A stretch of 64,000 bases of DNA, taken from the NCBI GenBank assembly GCA_963662155.1, contig OY759261.1, forward strand, positions 85,001-149,000, written 5' to 3'. Under the pieces are notes generated by a model that had not been told where the DNA came from, did no database searches, and saw only the letters and a list, made by a program, of their open reading frames with translations. The stretch is from Lamellibrachia columna (lineage: Eukaryota; Annelida; Polychaeta; Sabellida; Siboglinidae). This document shows positions 9,501 to 22,101 of this stretch, one piece after another; within the stretch, counting starts at the first letter, position 1, and the number at the start of each line of letters is the position of its first letter. Position numbers and translations under genes: made by a program.

Positions 9501-12500
9501 GTCCGACTCGGAACGGTGGGGGAAGCTCCTCACTGTGGGAGTCGCACTCCGGACATAGCCGTTTTTCTGGTACGGGATTTCGCAAAAATCACTTTTTCGA
9601 CTACCGGCGCGACACAAACGCCGGCAGGAGACCGCCGCTTGCGGTCTCGTGCAGGGGCCGGCACCGGCTACGGGACGCAGGCGACTGCGTCTCGATATAT
9701 GGAAGACAAATTTTTTTTCTCCTGGAACCGACCTCGACGATCGGCCGAGCTCGGCGGCAAGACCCCGCCCTCGCCCGAGCGACGCGTGCCGGTCGATAGC
9801 CCCGAGGACCGACGTTTTTCAAATCGCTCGAAATCGCGTCGCCGTTGCCGGCACGCCATGGAAACTTCGCACGGACGTTCCGACGGACGTTCCGACGCCG
9901 GCGATGGCAGCAGGGTCCGGCTCGGAACGGTGGGGGAAGCTCCTCACTGTGGGAGTCGCACTCCGGACATAGCCGTTTTTCTGGTACGGGATTTCGCAAA
10001 AATCACTTTTTCGACTACCGGCGCGAAACAAACGCCGGCAGGAGACCGCCGCTTGCGGTCTCGTGCAGGGGCCGGCACCGGCTATGGGACGCAGGCGACT
10101 GCGTCTCGATATATCGAAGAAAAAAAATTTCTCCTGGAACCGACCTCGACGACTGGCCGAGCTCGGCGGCAAGACCCCGCCCTCTCCCGGGCGACGCGTG
10201 CCGGTCGATAGCCTCGAGGACCGACGTTTTTCAAATCGGTCGAAATCGCGTCGCCGTTGCCGGCTCGCCATGGAAACTTCGCACGGACGTTCCGACGGAC
10301 GTTCCGACGCCGGCAGTGGCAGCAGGCTCCGACTCGGAACGGCGGGGGAAGCTCCTCACTGTGGGAGTTGCACTCCGGACATAGCCGTTTTTCTGGTACG
10401 GGATTTCGCAAAAATCACTTTTTCGACTACCGGCGCGACACAAACGCCGGCAGGAGACCGCCGCTTGCGGTCTCGTGCAGGGGCCGGCACCGGCTATGGG
10501 ACGCAGGTGACTGCGTCTCGATATATCGAAGAAAAAAATTTTCTCCTGCAACCGACCTCGACGACTGGCCGAGCTCGGCGGCAAGACCCCGCCCTCTCCC
10601 GGGCGACGCGTGCCGGTCGATAGCCTCGAGGACCGACGTTTTTCAAATCGGTCGAAATCGCGTCGCCGTTGCCGGCACGCCATGGAAACTTCGCACGGAC
10701 GTTCCGACGGACGTTCTGAATCCGGCCGTGGCAGCAGGGTCCGACTCGGAACGGTGGGGGAAGCTCCTCACTGTGGGAGTCGCACTCCGGACATAGCCGT
10801 TTTTCTGGTACGGGATTTCGCAAAAATCACTTTTTCGACTACCGGCGCGAAACAAACGCCGGCAGGAGACCGCCGCTTGCGGTCTCGTGCAGGGGCCGGC
10901 ACCGGCTATGGGACGCAGGCGACTGCGTCTCGATATATCGAAGAAAATTTTTTTCTCCTGGAACCGACCTCGACGATCGGCCGAGCTCGGCGGCAAGACC
11001 CAGCCCTCGCCCGGGCGACGCGTGCCGGTCGATAGCCCCGAGGACCGACGTTTTTCAAATCGGTCTAAATCGCGTCGCCGTTGCCGGCACGCCATGGAAA
11101 CTTCGCACGGACGTTCCGACGGACGTTCCGACGCCGGCGATGGCAGAAGGGTCCGACTCGGAACGGTGGGGGAAGCTCCTCACTGTGGGAGTCGCACTCC
11201 GGACATAGCCGTTTTTCTGGTACGGGATTTCGCAAAAATCACTTTTTCGACTACCGGCGCGAAACAAACGCCGGCAGGAGACCGCCGCTTACGGTCTCGT
11301 GCAGGGGCCGGCACCGGCTATAGGACGCAGGCGACTGCGTCTCGATATATCGAAGAAAAAAATTTTCTCCTGGAACCGACCTCGACGACTGGCCGAGCTC
11401 GGCGGCAAGACCCCGCCCTCTCCCGGGCGACGCGTGCCGGTCGATAGCCTCGAGGACCGACGTTTTTCAAATCGGTCGAAATCGCGTCGCCGTTGCCGGC
11501 ACGCCATGGAAACTTCGCACGGACGTTCCGACGGACGTTCCGACGCCGGCAGTGGCAGCAGGCTCCGACTCGGAACGGCGGAGGAAGCTCCTCACTGTGG
11601 GAGTCGCACTCCGGACATAGCCGTTTTTCTGGAACGGGATTTCGCAAAAATCACTTTTTCGACTACCGGCGCGAAACAAACGCCGGCAGGAGACCGCCGC
11701 TTGCGGTCTCGTGCAGGGGCCGGCACCGGCTATGGGACGCAGGCGACTGCTTCTCGATATATCGAAGAAAATTTTTTTCTCCTGGAACCGACCTCGACGA
11801 TCGGCCGAGCTCGGGCGGCAAGACCCCGCCCTCGCCCGGGCGACGCGTGCCGGTCGATAGCCCCGAGGACCGACGTTTTTCAAATCGCTCGAAATCGCGT
11901 CGCCGTTGCCGGCACGCCATGGAAACTTCGCACGGACGTTCCGACGGACGTTCCGAAGCCGGCGACGGCAGCAGGGTCCGACTCGGAACGGTGGGGGAAG
12001 CTCCTCACTGTGGGAGTCGCACTCCGGACATAGCCGTTTTTCTGGTACGGGATTTCGCAAAAATCACTTTTTCGACTACCGGCGCGACACAAACGCCGGC
12101 AGGAGACCGCCGCTTGCGGTCTCGTGCAGGGGCCGGCACCGGCTACGGGACGCAGGCGACTGCGTCTCGATATATGGAAGACAAATTTTTTTTCTCCTGG
12201 AACCGACCTCGACGATCGGCCGAGCTCGGCGGCAAGACCCCGCCCTCGCCCGAGCGACGCGTGCCGGTCGATAGCCCCGAGGACCGACGTTTTTCAAATC
12301 GCTCGAAATCGCGTCGCCGTTGCCGGCACGCCATGGAAACTTCGCACGGACGTTCCGACGGACGTTCCGACGCCGGCGATGGCAGCAGGGTCCGACTCGG
12401 AACGGTGGGGGAAGCTCCTCACTGTGGGAGTCGCACTCCGGACATAGCCGTTTTTCTGGTACGGGATTTCGCAAAAATCACTTTTTCGACTACCGGCGCG

Positions 12501-15500
12501 AAACAAACGCCGGCAGGAGACCGCCGCTTGCGGTCTCGTGCAGGGGCCGGCACCGGCTATGGGACGCAGGCGACTGCGTCTCGATATATCGAAGAAAAAA
12601 AATTTCTCCTGGAACCGACTTCGACGACTGGCCGAGCTCGGCGGCAAGACCCCGCCCTCTCCCGGGCGACGCGTGCCGGTCGATAGCCTCGAGGACCGAC
12701 GTTTTTCAAATCGGTCGAAATCGCGTCGCCGTTGCCGGCTCGCCATGGAAACTTCGCACGGACGTTCCGACGGACGTTCCGACGCCGGCAGTGGCAGCAG
12801 GCTCCGACTCGGAACGGCGGGGGAAGCTCCTCACTGTGGGAGTTGCACTCCGGACATAGCCGTTTTTCTGGTACGGGATTTCGCAAAAATCACTTTTTCG
12901 ACTACCGGCGCGACACAAACGCTGGCAGGAGACCGCCGCTTGCGGTCTCGTGCAGGGGCCGGCACCGGCTATGGGACGCAGGTGACTGCGTCTCGATATA
13001 TCGAAGAAAAAAATTTTCTCCTGCAACCGACCTCGACGACTGGCCGAGCTCGGCGGCAAGACCCCGCCCTCTCCCGGGCGACGCGTGCCGGTCGATAGCC
13101 TCGAGGACCGACGTTTTTCAAATCGGTCGAAATCGCGTCGCCGTTGCCGGCACGCCATGGAAACTTCGCACGGACGTTCCGACGGACGTTCCGAAGCCGG
13201 CCGTGGCAGCAGGGTCCGACTCGGAACGGTGGGGGAAGCTCCTCACTGTGGGAGTCGCACTCCGGACATAGCCGTTTTTCTGGTACGGGATTTCGCAAAA
13301 ATCACTTTTTCGACTACCGGCGCGAAACAAACGCCGGCAGGAGACCGCCGCTTGCGGTCTCGTGCAGGGGCCGGCACCGGCTATGGGACGCAGGCGACTG
13401 CGTCTCGATATATCGAAGAAAATTTTTTTCTCCTGGAACCGACCTCGACGATCGGCCGAGCTCGGCGGCAAGACCCAGCCCTCGCCCGGGCGACGCGTGC
13501 CGGTCGATAGCCCCGAGGACCGACGTTTTTCAAATCGGTCTAAATCGCGTCGCCGTTGCCGGCACGCCATGGAAACTTCGCACGGACGTTCCGACGGACG
13601 TTCCGACGCCGGCGATGGCAGCAGGGTCCGACTCGGAACGGTGGGGGAAGCTCCTCACTGTGGGAGTCGCACTCCGGACATAGCCGTTTTTCTGGTACGG
13701 GATTTCGCAAAAATCACTTTTTCGACTACCGGCGCGAAACAAACGCCGGCAGGAGACCGCCGCTTGCGGTCTCGTGCAGGGGCCGGCACCGGCTATAGGA
13801 CGCAGGCGACTGCGTCTCGATATATCGAAGAAAAAAATTTTCTCCTGGAACCGACCTCGACGACTGGCCGAGCTCGGCGGCAAGACCCCGCCCTCTCCCG
13901 GGCGACGCGTGCCGGTCGATAGCCTCGAGGACCGACGTTTTTCAAATCGGTCGAAATCGCGTCGCCGTTGCCGGCACGCCATGGAAACTTCGCACGGACG
14001 TTCCGACGGACGTTCCGACGCCGGCAGTGGCAGCAGGCTCCGACTCGGAACGGCGGGGGAAGCTCCTCACTGTGGGAGTCGCACTCCGGACATAGCCGTT
14101 TTTCTGGTACGGGATTTCGCAAAAATCACTTTTTCGACTACCGGCGCGACACGAACGCCAACAGGAGACCGCCGCTTGCGGTCTCGTGCATGCGCCGGCA
14201 ACGGCTATGGGACGCAGGCGACCGCGTCTCGATATCTCGAAGAAAAATGTTTTCCCCTCGAACCGACCTCGACGACCGGCCGAGTTCGGCGGCAAGACCC
14301 CGCCCTCGCCCGGGCGACGCGTGCCGGTCGATAGCCCCGAGGACCGACGTTTTTCAAATCGGTCTAAATCGCGTCACCGTTGCCGGCACGCCATGGAAAC
14401 TTCGCACGGACGTTCCGACGGACGTTCCGACGCCGGCAGTGGCAGCAGGCTCCGACTCGGAACGGCGGGGGAAGCTCCTCACTGTGGGAGTCGCACTCCG
14501 GACATAGCCGTTTTTCTGGTACGGGATTTCGCAAAAATCACTTTTTCGACTACCGGCGCGACACGAACGCCAACAGGAGACCGCCGCTTGCGGTCTCGTG
14601 CAGGGGCCGGCACCGGCTATGGGACGCAGGCGACTGCGTCTCGATATATCGAAGAAAAAAAATGTTTCTCCTGGAACCGACCTCGACGATCGGCCGAGCT
14701 CGGCGGCAAGACCCCGCCCTCGCCCGGGCGACGCGTGCCGGTCGATAGCCCCGAGGACCGACGTTTTTCAAATCGGTCTAAATCGCGTCGCCGTTGCCGG
14801 CACGCCATGGAAACTTCGCACGGACGTTCCGACGGACGTTCCGACGCCGGCGATGGCAGCAGGGTCCGACTCGGAATGGTGGGGGAAGCTACTCACTGTG
14901 GGAGTCGCACTCCGGACATAGCCGTTTTTCTGGTACGGGATTTCGCAAAAATCACTTTTTCGACTACCGGCGCGAAACAAACGCCGGCAGGAGACCGCCG
15001 CTTGCGGTCTCGTGCAGGGGCCGGCACCGGCTATGGGACGCAGGCGACTGCTTCTCGATATATCGAAGAAAAATTTTTTCTCCTGGAACCGACCTCGACG
15101 ATCGGCCGAGCTCGGGCGGCAAGACCCCGCCCTCGCCCGGGCGACGCGTGCCGGTCGATAGCCCCGAGGACCGACGTTTTTCAAATCGCTCGAAATCGCG
15201 TCGCCGTTGCCGGCACGCCATGGAAACTTCGCACGGACGTTCCGACGGACGTTCCGACGCCGGCAGTGGCAGCAGGCTCCGACTCGGAACGGCGGGGGAA
15301 GCTCCTCACTGTGGGAGTCGCACTCCGTACATAGCCGTTTTTCTGGTACGGGATTTCGCAAAAATCACTTTTTCGACTACCGGCGCGACACGAACGCCAA
15401 CAGGAGACCGCCGCTTGCGGTCTCGTGCATGCGCCGGTACCGGCTATGGGACGCAGGCGACCGCGTCTCGATATCTCGAAGAAAAAATTTTTCCCCTCGA

Positions 15501-18500
15501 ACCGACCTCGACGACCTGCCGAGTTAGGCGGCAAGACCCCGCCCTCGCCCGGGCGACGCGTGCCGGTCGATAGCCCCGAGGACCGACGTTTTTCAAATCG
15601 GTCTAAATCGCGTCGCCGTTGCCGGCACGCCATGGAAACTTCGCACGGACGTTCCGACGGACGTTCCGAAGCCGGCGACGGCAGCAGGGTCCGACTCGGA
15701 ACGGTGGGGGAAGCTCCTCACTGTGGGAGTCGCACTCCGGACATAGCCGTTTTTCTGGTACGGGATTTCGCAAAAATCACTTTTTCGACTACCGGCGCGA
15801 CACAAACGCCGCCAGGAGACCGCCGCTTGCGGTCTCGTGCAGGGGCCGGCACCGGCTACGGGACGCAGGCGACTGCGTCTCGATATATGGAAGATAAATT
15901 TTTTTTCTCCTGGAACCGACCTCGACGATCGGCCGAGCTCGGCGGCAAGACCCCGCCCTCGCCCGAGCGACGCGTGCCGGTCGATAGCCCCGAGGACCGA
16001 CGTTTTTCAAATCGCTCGAAATCGCGTCGCCGTTGCCGGCACGCCATGGAAACTTCGCACGGACGTTCCGACGGACGTTCCGACGCCGGCGATGGCAGCA
16101 GGGTCCGACTCGGAACGGTGGGGGAAGCTCCTCACTGTGGGAGTCGCACTCCGGACATAGCCGTTTTTCTGGTACGGGATTTCGCAAAAATCACTTTTTC
16201 GACTACCGGCGCGAAACAAACGCCGGCAGGAGACCGCCGCTTGCGGTCTCGTGCAGGGGCCGGCACCGGCTATGGGACGCAGGCGACTGCGTCTCGATAT
16301 ATCGAAGAAAAAAAATTTCTCCTGGAACCGACCTCGACGACTGGCCGAGCTCGGCGGCAAGACCCCGCCCTCTCCCGGGCGACGCGTGCCGGTCGATAGC
16401 CTCGAGGACCGACGTTTTTCAAATCGGTCGAAATCGCGTCGCCGTTGCCGACTCGCCATGGAAACTTCGCACGGACGTTCCGACGGACGTTCCGACGCCG
16501 GCAGTGGCAGCAGGCTCCGACTCGGAACGGCGGGGGAAGCTCCTCACTGTGGGAGTTGCACTCCGGACATAGCCGTTTTTCTGGTACGGGATTTCGCAAA
16601 AATCACTTTTTCGACTACCGGCGCGACACAAACGCCGGCAGGAGACCGCCGCTTGCGGTCTCGTGCAGGGGCCGGCACCGGCTATGGGACGCAGGCGACT
16701 GCGTCTCGATATATCGAAGAAAATTTGTTTCTCCTGGAACCGACCTCGACGATCGGCCGAGCTCGGCGGCAAGACCCAGCCCTCGCCCGGGCGACGCGTG
16801 CCGGTCGATAGCCCCGAGGACCGACGTTTTTCAAATCGGTCTAAATCGCGTCGCCGTTGCCGGCACGCCATGGAAACTTCGCACGGACGTTCCGACGGAC
16901 GTTCCGACGCCGGCGATGGCAGCAGGGTCCGACTCGGAACGGTGGGGGAAGCTCCTCACTGTGGGAGTCGCACTCCGGACATAGCCGTTTTTCTGGTACG
17001 GGATTTCGCAAAAATAACTTTTTCGACTACCGGCGCGAAACAAACGCCGGCAGGAGACCGCCGCTTGCGGTCTCGTGCAGGGGCCGGCACCGGCTATGGG
17101 ACGCAGGCGACTGCGTCTCGATATATCGAAGAAAAAAATTTTCTCCTGGAACCGACCTCGACGACTGGCCGAGCTCGGCGGCAAGACCCCGCCCTCTCCC
17201 GGGCGACGCGTGCCGGTCGATAGCCTCGAGGACCGACGTTTTTCAAATCGGTCGAAATCGCGTCGCCGTTGCCGGCTCGCCATGGAAACTTCGCACGGAC
17301 GTTCCGACGGACGTTCCGACGCCGGCAGTGGCAGCAGGCTCCGACTCGGAACGGCGGGGGAAGCTCCTTACTGTGGGAGTCGCACTCCGGACATAGCCGT
17401 TTTTCTGGTACGGGATTTCGCAAAAATAACTTTTTCGACTACCGGCGCGACACAAACGCCGGCAGGAGACCGCCGCTTGCGGTCTCGTGCAGGGGCCGGC
17501 ACCGGCTATGGGACGCAGGCGACTGCGTCTCGATATATCGAAGAAAAAAAATTTCTCCTGGAACCGACCTCGACGACTGGCCGAGCTCGGCGGCAAGACC
17601 CCGCCCTCTCCCGGGCGACGCGTGCCGGTCGATAGCCTCGAGGACCGACGTTTTTCAAATCGGTCGAAATCGCGTCGCCGTTGCCGGCACGCCATGGAAA
17701 CTTCGCACGGACGTTCCGACGGACGTTCCGAAGCCGGCCGTGGCAGCAGGGTCCGACTCGGAACGGTGGGGGAAGCTCCTCACTGTGGGAGTCGCACTCC
17801 GGACATAGCCGTTTTTCTGGTACGGGATTTCGCAAAAATCACTTTTTCGACTACCGGCGCGAAACAAACGCCGGCAGGAGACCGCCGCTTGCGGTCTCGT
17901 GCAGGGGCCGGCACCGGCTATGGGACGCAGGCGACTGCGTCTCGATATATCGAAGAAAAAATTTTTCTCCTGGAACCGACCTCGACGACTGGCCGAGCTC
18001 GGCGGCAAGACCCCGCCCTCTCCCGGGCGACGCGTGCCGGTCGACAGCCCCGAGGACCGACGTTTTTCAAATCGCTCGAAATCGCGTCGCCGTTGCCGGC
18101 ACGCCATGGAAACTTCGCACGGACGTTCCGACGGACGTTCCGACGCCGGCAGTGGCAGCAGGCTCCGACTCGGAACGGCGGGGGAAGCTCCTCACTGTGG
18201 GAGTCGCACTCCGGACATTGCCGTTTTTCTGGTACGGGATTTCGCAAAAATCACTTTTTCGAATACCGGCGCGACACAAACGCCGGCAGGAGACCGCCGC
18301 TTGCGGTCTCGTGCAGGGGCCGGCACCGGCTATGGGACGCAGGCGACTGCGTCTCGATATATCGAAAAAAAATTTTTCTCCTGGAACCGACCTCGACGAC
18401 TGGCCGAGCTCGGCGGCAAGACCGCGCCCTCTCCCGGGCGACGCGTGCCGGTCGATAGCCTCGAGGACCGACGTTTTTCAAATCGCTCGAAATCGCGTCG

Positions 18501-19000
18501 CCGTTGCCAGCACGCCATTGAAACTTCGCACGGACGTTCCGACGGACGTTCCGACGCCGGCCGTGGCAGCAGGCTCCGACTCGGAACGGCGGGGGAAGCT
18601 CCTCACTGTGGGAGTCGCACTGCGGACATAGCCGTTTTTCTGGTACGGGATTTCGCAAAAATCACTTTTTCGACTACCGGCGCGACACAAACGCCGGCAG
18701 GAGACCGCCGCTTGCGGTCTCGTGCAGGCGCCGGCACCAGCTAAGGGACGCAGGCGACCGCGTGTCGATATATCGAAGAAACATTTTTTCTCCTGGAACC
18801 AACCTCGACGACGGGCCGAGCTCGGCGGCAAGACCCCGCCCTCGCCCAGGCGGCGCGTGCCGGTCGATAGCCTCGAGGACCGACGTTTTTCAAATCGCTC
18901 GAAATCGCGTCGCCGATGCCGGCACGCGATGGACACTTCGCACGGACGTTCCGACGGACGTTCCGACGCACGCCGGCGATTGCCGCAGGGTCCGACTCGG
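6520..19000. repeat. rDNA intergenic-spacer tandem array, ~30 units of ~412 bp
   Basis: A landmark (GCCGGCACGCCATGGAAACT) recurs every 412-414 bp at about 6955, 7367, 7780, 8192, 8606, 9019, 9431 and on to about 18.9 kb. Each unit holds GACGTTCCGACGGACGTTCC, a T-rich piece ending GCAAAAATCACTTTTTCG, a GAGACCGCCGCTTGCGGTCTC palindrome region, a variable A/T tract after TCGAAGA, and ACCGACGTTTTTCAAATCG. Units differ by diagnostic substitutions that define higher-order blocks. The array lies upstream of the 18S fragment, where Pol I enhancer and spacer-promoter repeats usually sit. GC-rich, stop-poor sequence opens many overlapping frames (up to ~400 codons) on both strands; these are not genes. 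Confidence 0.95.
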
Positions 19001-19370
19001 TACGGCGGGGGATGCTCCTACGGGATTTCGCAAAAATCGGGTAAACGGCGGGAGTAACTACGACTCTCGAACTTGTGTCTATGTATCATCAGATTTTCAC
19101 ATCGGTCGAAATCGCGTCGCCGATGCCGGCACGCGCCGGTAACTTCGCACGAATGTTCCGTCGGACGTTCCGACGCCGGCGATTGCCGCAGGGTCCGACT
19201 CGGTACGGCGAGGGATGCTCCTACGGGATTTCGCAAAAATCGGGTAAACGGCGGGAGTAACTACGACTCTCGAACTTGTGTCAATGTATCATCAGATTTT
19301 CACATCGGTCGAAATCACGTCCCCGATGCCAGTATTCGGCGGGAACTTGGCATGGGACGTCCTTTGGACG
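19001..19370. repeat. Short (~204 bp) spacer-repeat variants at the distal edge of the array
   Basis: Two units (anchors at about 19081 and 19284) keep the first half of the 412-bp unit (CGGTCGAAATCNCGT, GCCGATGCC, the GGACGTTCC region, GGATGCTCCTACGGGATTTC). They replace the rest with GGGTAAACGGCGGGAGTAAC and TACGACTCTCGAACTTGTG before ATGTATCATCAGATTTTC. The same ATGTATCATC block stands next to the 18S-proximal edge at 6501. Confidence 0.85.
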
Positions 19371-19554
19371 TTATAATGTATTACAGAATTCGTATTTCAT
19401 TATAGAATTCGTATTTCATATATGCATTATAGAATTCCTATTTCACTTGTGACACACCCTAGATGGAGTACGAATTCGACCCCGTGTTGAGATTGTACTA
19501 AAATTCAAAAATGTCTCCATTTCAAAACTGTTCTATCGGAAATGTACCCATACG
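19371..19554. repeat. Three short ATTATAGAATTCGTATTTCA repeats, then unique AT-rich spacer
   Basis: ATTACAGAATTCGTATTTCA, ATTATAGAATTCGTATTTCA and ATTATAGAATTCCTATTTCA lie in a row at about 19380-19446. The remainder up to 19554 shows no other feature. Confidence 0.7.
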
Positions 19555-20155
19555 ACAGAACTGATTCTGGAATATGTTGATCAGTGTGTTCTGTTGTATC
19601 GAATGGCGGTGGTGTAATCTCGATAGGCCACTCGGTTCGATAACCCTAACCCTAGGGTTAACTGAGATAAACCCCTTTTCACTAGGTCAACGTATCACCG
19701 GAAAGCAACCATAACCACACAACTGATTCTAAGATATGTTTATGAGGCTATCATCATGTGCAGAAAACCACTGCTTTAATTTCGACGAGACATATGGTTC
19801 GATAACCCTAACCCTGTCAATGTATCATCAGAAGGAATTTTTTGAAAAAAATCGACTAAGTCCTGATCCACACAACTGATTCTAAGATATTTTTATGAGG
19901 CTATCATCATGTGCAGAAAATCACTGCTTTAATTTCGACGAGACATATGGTTCGATAACCCTAACCCTGTCAATGTATCATCAGAAGGAATTTTTTGAAA
20001 AAAATCGACTAAGTCCTGATCCACACAACTGATTCTAAGATATTTTTATGAGGCTATCATCATGTGCAGAAAATCACTGCTTTCATTTCGATGAGACATA
20101 TGGTTCGATAACCCTAACCCTGTCAATGTATCATCAGAAGGTATTTTTTTGAAAA
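19555..20155. repeat. 153-bp tandem repeat with telomere-like CCCTAA pairs
   Basis: CACACAACTGATTCTAAGAT starts at 19716, 19869 and 20022, giving a 153-bp period. A diverged earlier copy covers about 19555-19715. Each unit contains CGATAACCCTAACCCT, two telomeric hexamers on the C-rich strand, and TGTATCATCAGAAGG, which resembles the ATGTATCATCAGA block of the rDNA spacer. The array continues the spacer away from the 18S gene. Confidence 0.88.
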
Positions 20156-21243
20156 ACAAAGGGCATACACACGTTTAAAAAGCGGCGATTACAATTTTAA
20201 TTCGCACTTCGATTTGAAATCCGACGATACAAGTGGAAAGGCAATTGGCTGACGAATGCGGAGGTGTCAACGAAATTTCCGTGGGACGAAAACTAAGAAC
20301 GTTACGAGCCGGTTTACCTACCTGCCTGGCAAAATCGACCAAATGACCAAGCAGAAAATTACGTTGCCCCTTCACAAGAATCATAAATATGTTATGTTCT
20401 TCTCTCTCCATTTCACCGATGACCCATTATTTTATTAAATTACACCATATCTTTAAGACTTCACATACGCTGATTGTGTGTATTTGTAATATGCACCTTT
20501 TTGCCAATAACACTACAAAAAAATTGAATGTTAGATGCACTGTATATATGGCCATTCTGATATAAAGCATTTGAACTTAACCCTGTATGTTTGACATTTT
20601 AATGGAACATATTTGTATTTCATCAAGTGCATTTGTATATGAAATAAAAAAAACATAAATTTGCTTAGGAATTCTAAAATGCAACACATTTGTATTTGAC
20701 CCACTAAGGGTAATTGACCCCACCCTGCTTTATGTAATCAATCATACCAGGGTGTGTACACTAAGGGTGATATTTCAAGACATGGTTTAGGAGAAGAAAA
20801 ATTAAGGCTCCATTTCATAGTTTATTATACCACGTAATTGCGCAAAACAACTGATATCATCAGAAAGTCAACTGTTTTGAAATTTAGCCTTCCCCCTCTT
20901 TCAAAACGAATTACATGACACATGCCACTCAACGAACTTATAAGCAGAGAATAAAACGGTGTAAGCCATATGTGATTCACAGAAATGTAGATTGCCCAAT
21001 GAGCACACAAGTTACTGTTACGTTGCTGATCATGACATGGGTGCTACTCAACAATAATTGTTAAATTGAAAAAAAAATTAATTCAAGGCTTTTCAAGATT
21101 ACTTTAAGGATTTCAAGGCTTCGAATTAGGACAAATGAAATTCAAGGCTTTTCAAGACTTTCAAGGTCTCGTACGGATTTTGATTATACACATAGTTAAA
21201 CTCTATGCTTCTTTTTTGAAAAGATGTCATACTATACACCAAC
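20156..21243. other. No gene seen; AT-rich flank between rDNA spacer and DUS3L-like exons
   Basis: Only short frames are present, with no recognisable domain. A small run of imperfect TTCAAGGCTTTTCAAGA repeats lies at about 21084-21166. The downstream exons expected for the DUS3L-like gene are not recognisable here. Confidence 0.6.
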
Positions 21244-21414
21244 TGTAACAAGAGAGACCCCAGTCTCGCAATCGAGGGGTGAGATTGTGATGCTCTTTGA
21301 CTCGTAGATTCCAGTCCTCATCTTCACTGTAAGGGACACATCCAGAACCTCTGTCATACACCGAACAAGCTTCTCGAAGCGCCCCGTTCGGCCCATCAGT
21401 ACACAGCCGTCACC
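21244..21414 (-). pseudogene. DUS3L: DUS3L-like exon (catalytic-Cys exon), two compensating frameshifts
   Basis: The acceptor is GTGAAAG before GGTGACGGC and the donor is ACA|GTTGGT. The frame reads GDGCVLMGRTGRFEKL to RTGIYES. The expected protein then continues one frame over (KEHHNLTPRLRDWG) and returns to the first frame for VSLVT. The 171-bp length is about two codons shorter than I expect from family memory, fitting small net losses. The Cys in GDGC matches the conserved catalytic Cys of Dus enzymes. Confidence 0.8.
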
Positions 21415-22101
21415 CTTTCACGGGGGCACAGTCATTGGGGTCATATTTAACACAATTATAGATCAGTCATAAGACATTCAGCATTATCTGGTTACCATGG
21501 TTACGGTCATGCAAATTACCTATTATGTCATAAGTGACCTTCTTTTAAGATAAACATAATACATTGTATATATTGGTCAAGATGAGTATTTTTGAAGTTG
21601 ACGTAAGATCTGTGAGAAGTCAGCAAGTGTCTCCACAGCATATGAGACCTACAATAGCTGACGTCACAAGACCAAAGTCAATGGTAGAACCTTAGCCTGA
21701 ACACACTGAAAGTGCCAAAAGTGAAGCTGTCCCCACTACTTGAGGTGAGGCAGTGACACGACAGTGCATCCACATAAGCCAACATAGCCCATTTCTAAAC
21801 CAGTGAGATTCCTTAAAATCACTGAAAGAATTTACTTTGATCGTGACTGGAGAAAGTCTCACTAGCCTTATGTCATAGTGTATGGAACCTGACCACTTTT
21901 GCCATTTTTTTGGCCAATTCGTTACCAGATCTGGTAAAAAATAATAACAAGTTTGCCTGATGCTTTCACTGAAACTAAATAAATGTGTACAAACAAGATA
22001 ACAAGTCGTAGTGGATACTAGTTAGGCTAAATTCATGTGAAATGAGTCTAAAACGAGCGAAAAAAAATCTAGTTGAGAAGGAACCTTTAATGGCCAAGAC
22101 A

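Noticed and set aside
6520..19400. Dozens of long, overlapping open frames (up to ~400 codons) on both strands
   Set aside because: They follow the 412-bp tandem unit of the rDNA spacer, recur in several frames on both strands at once, and show no domains. They result from a GC-rich, stop-poor repeat.
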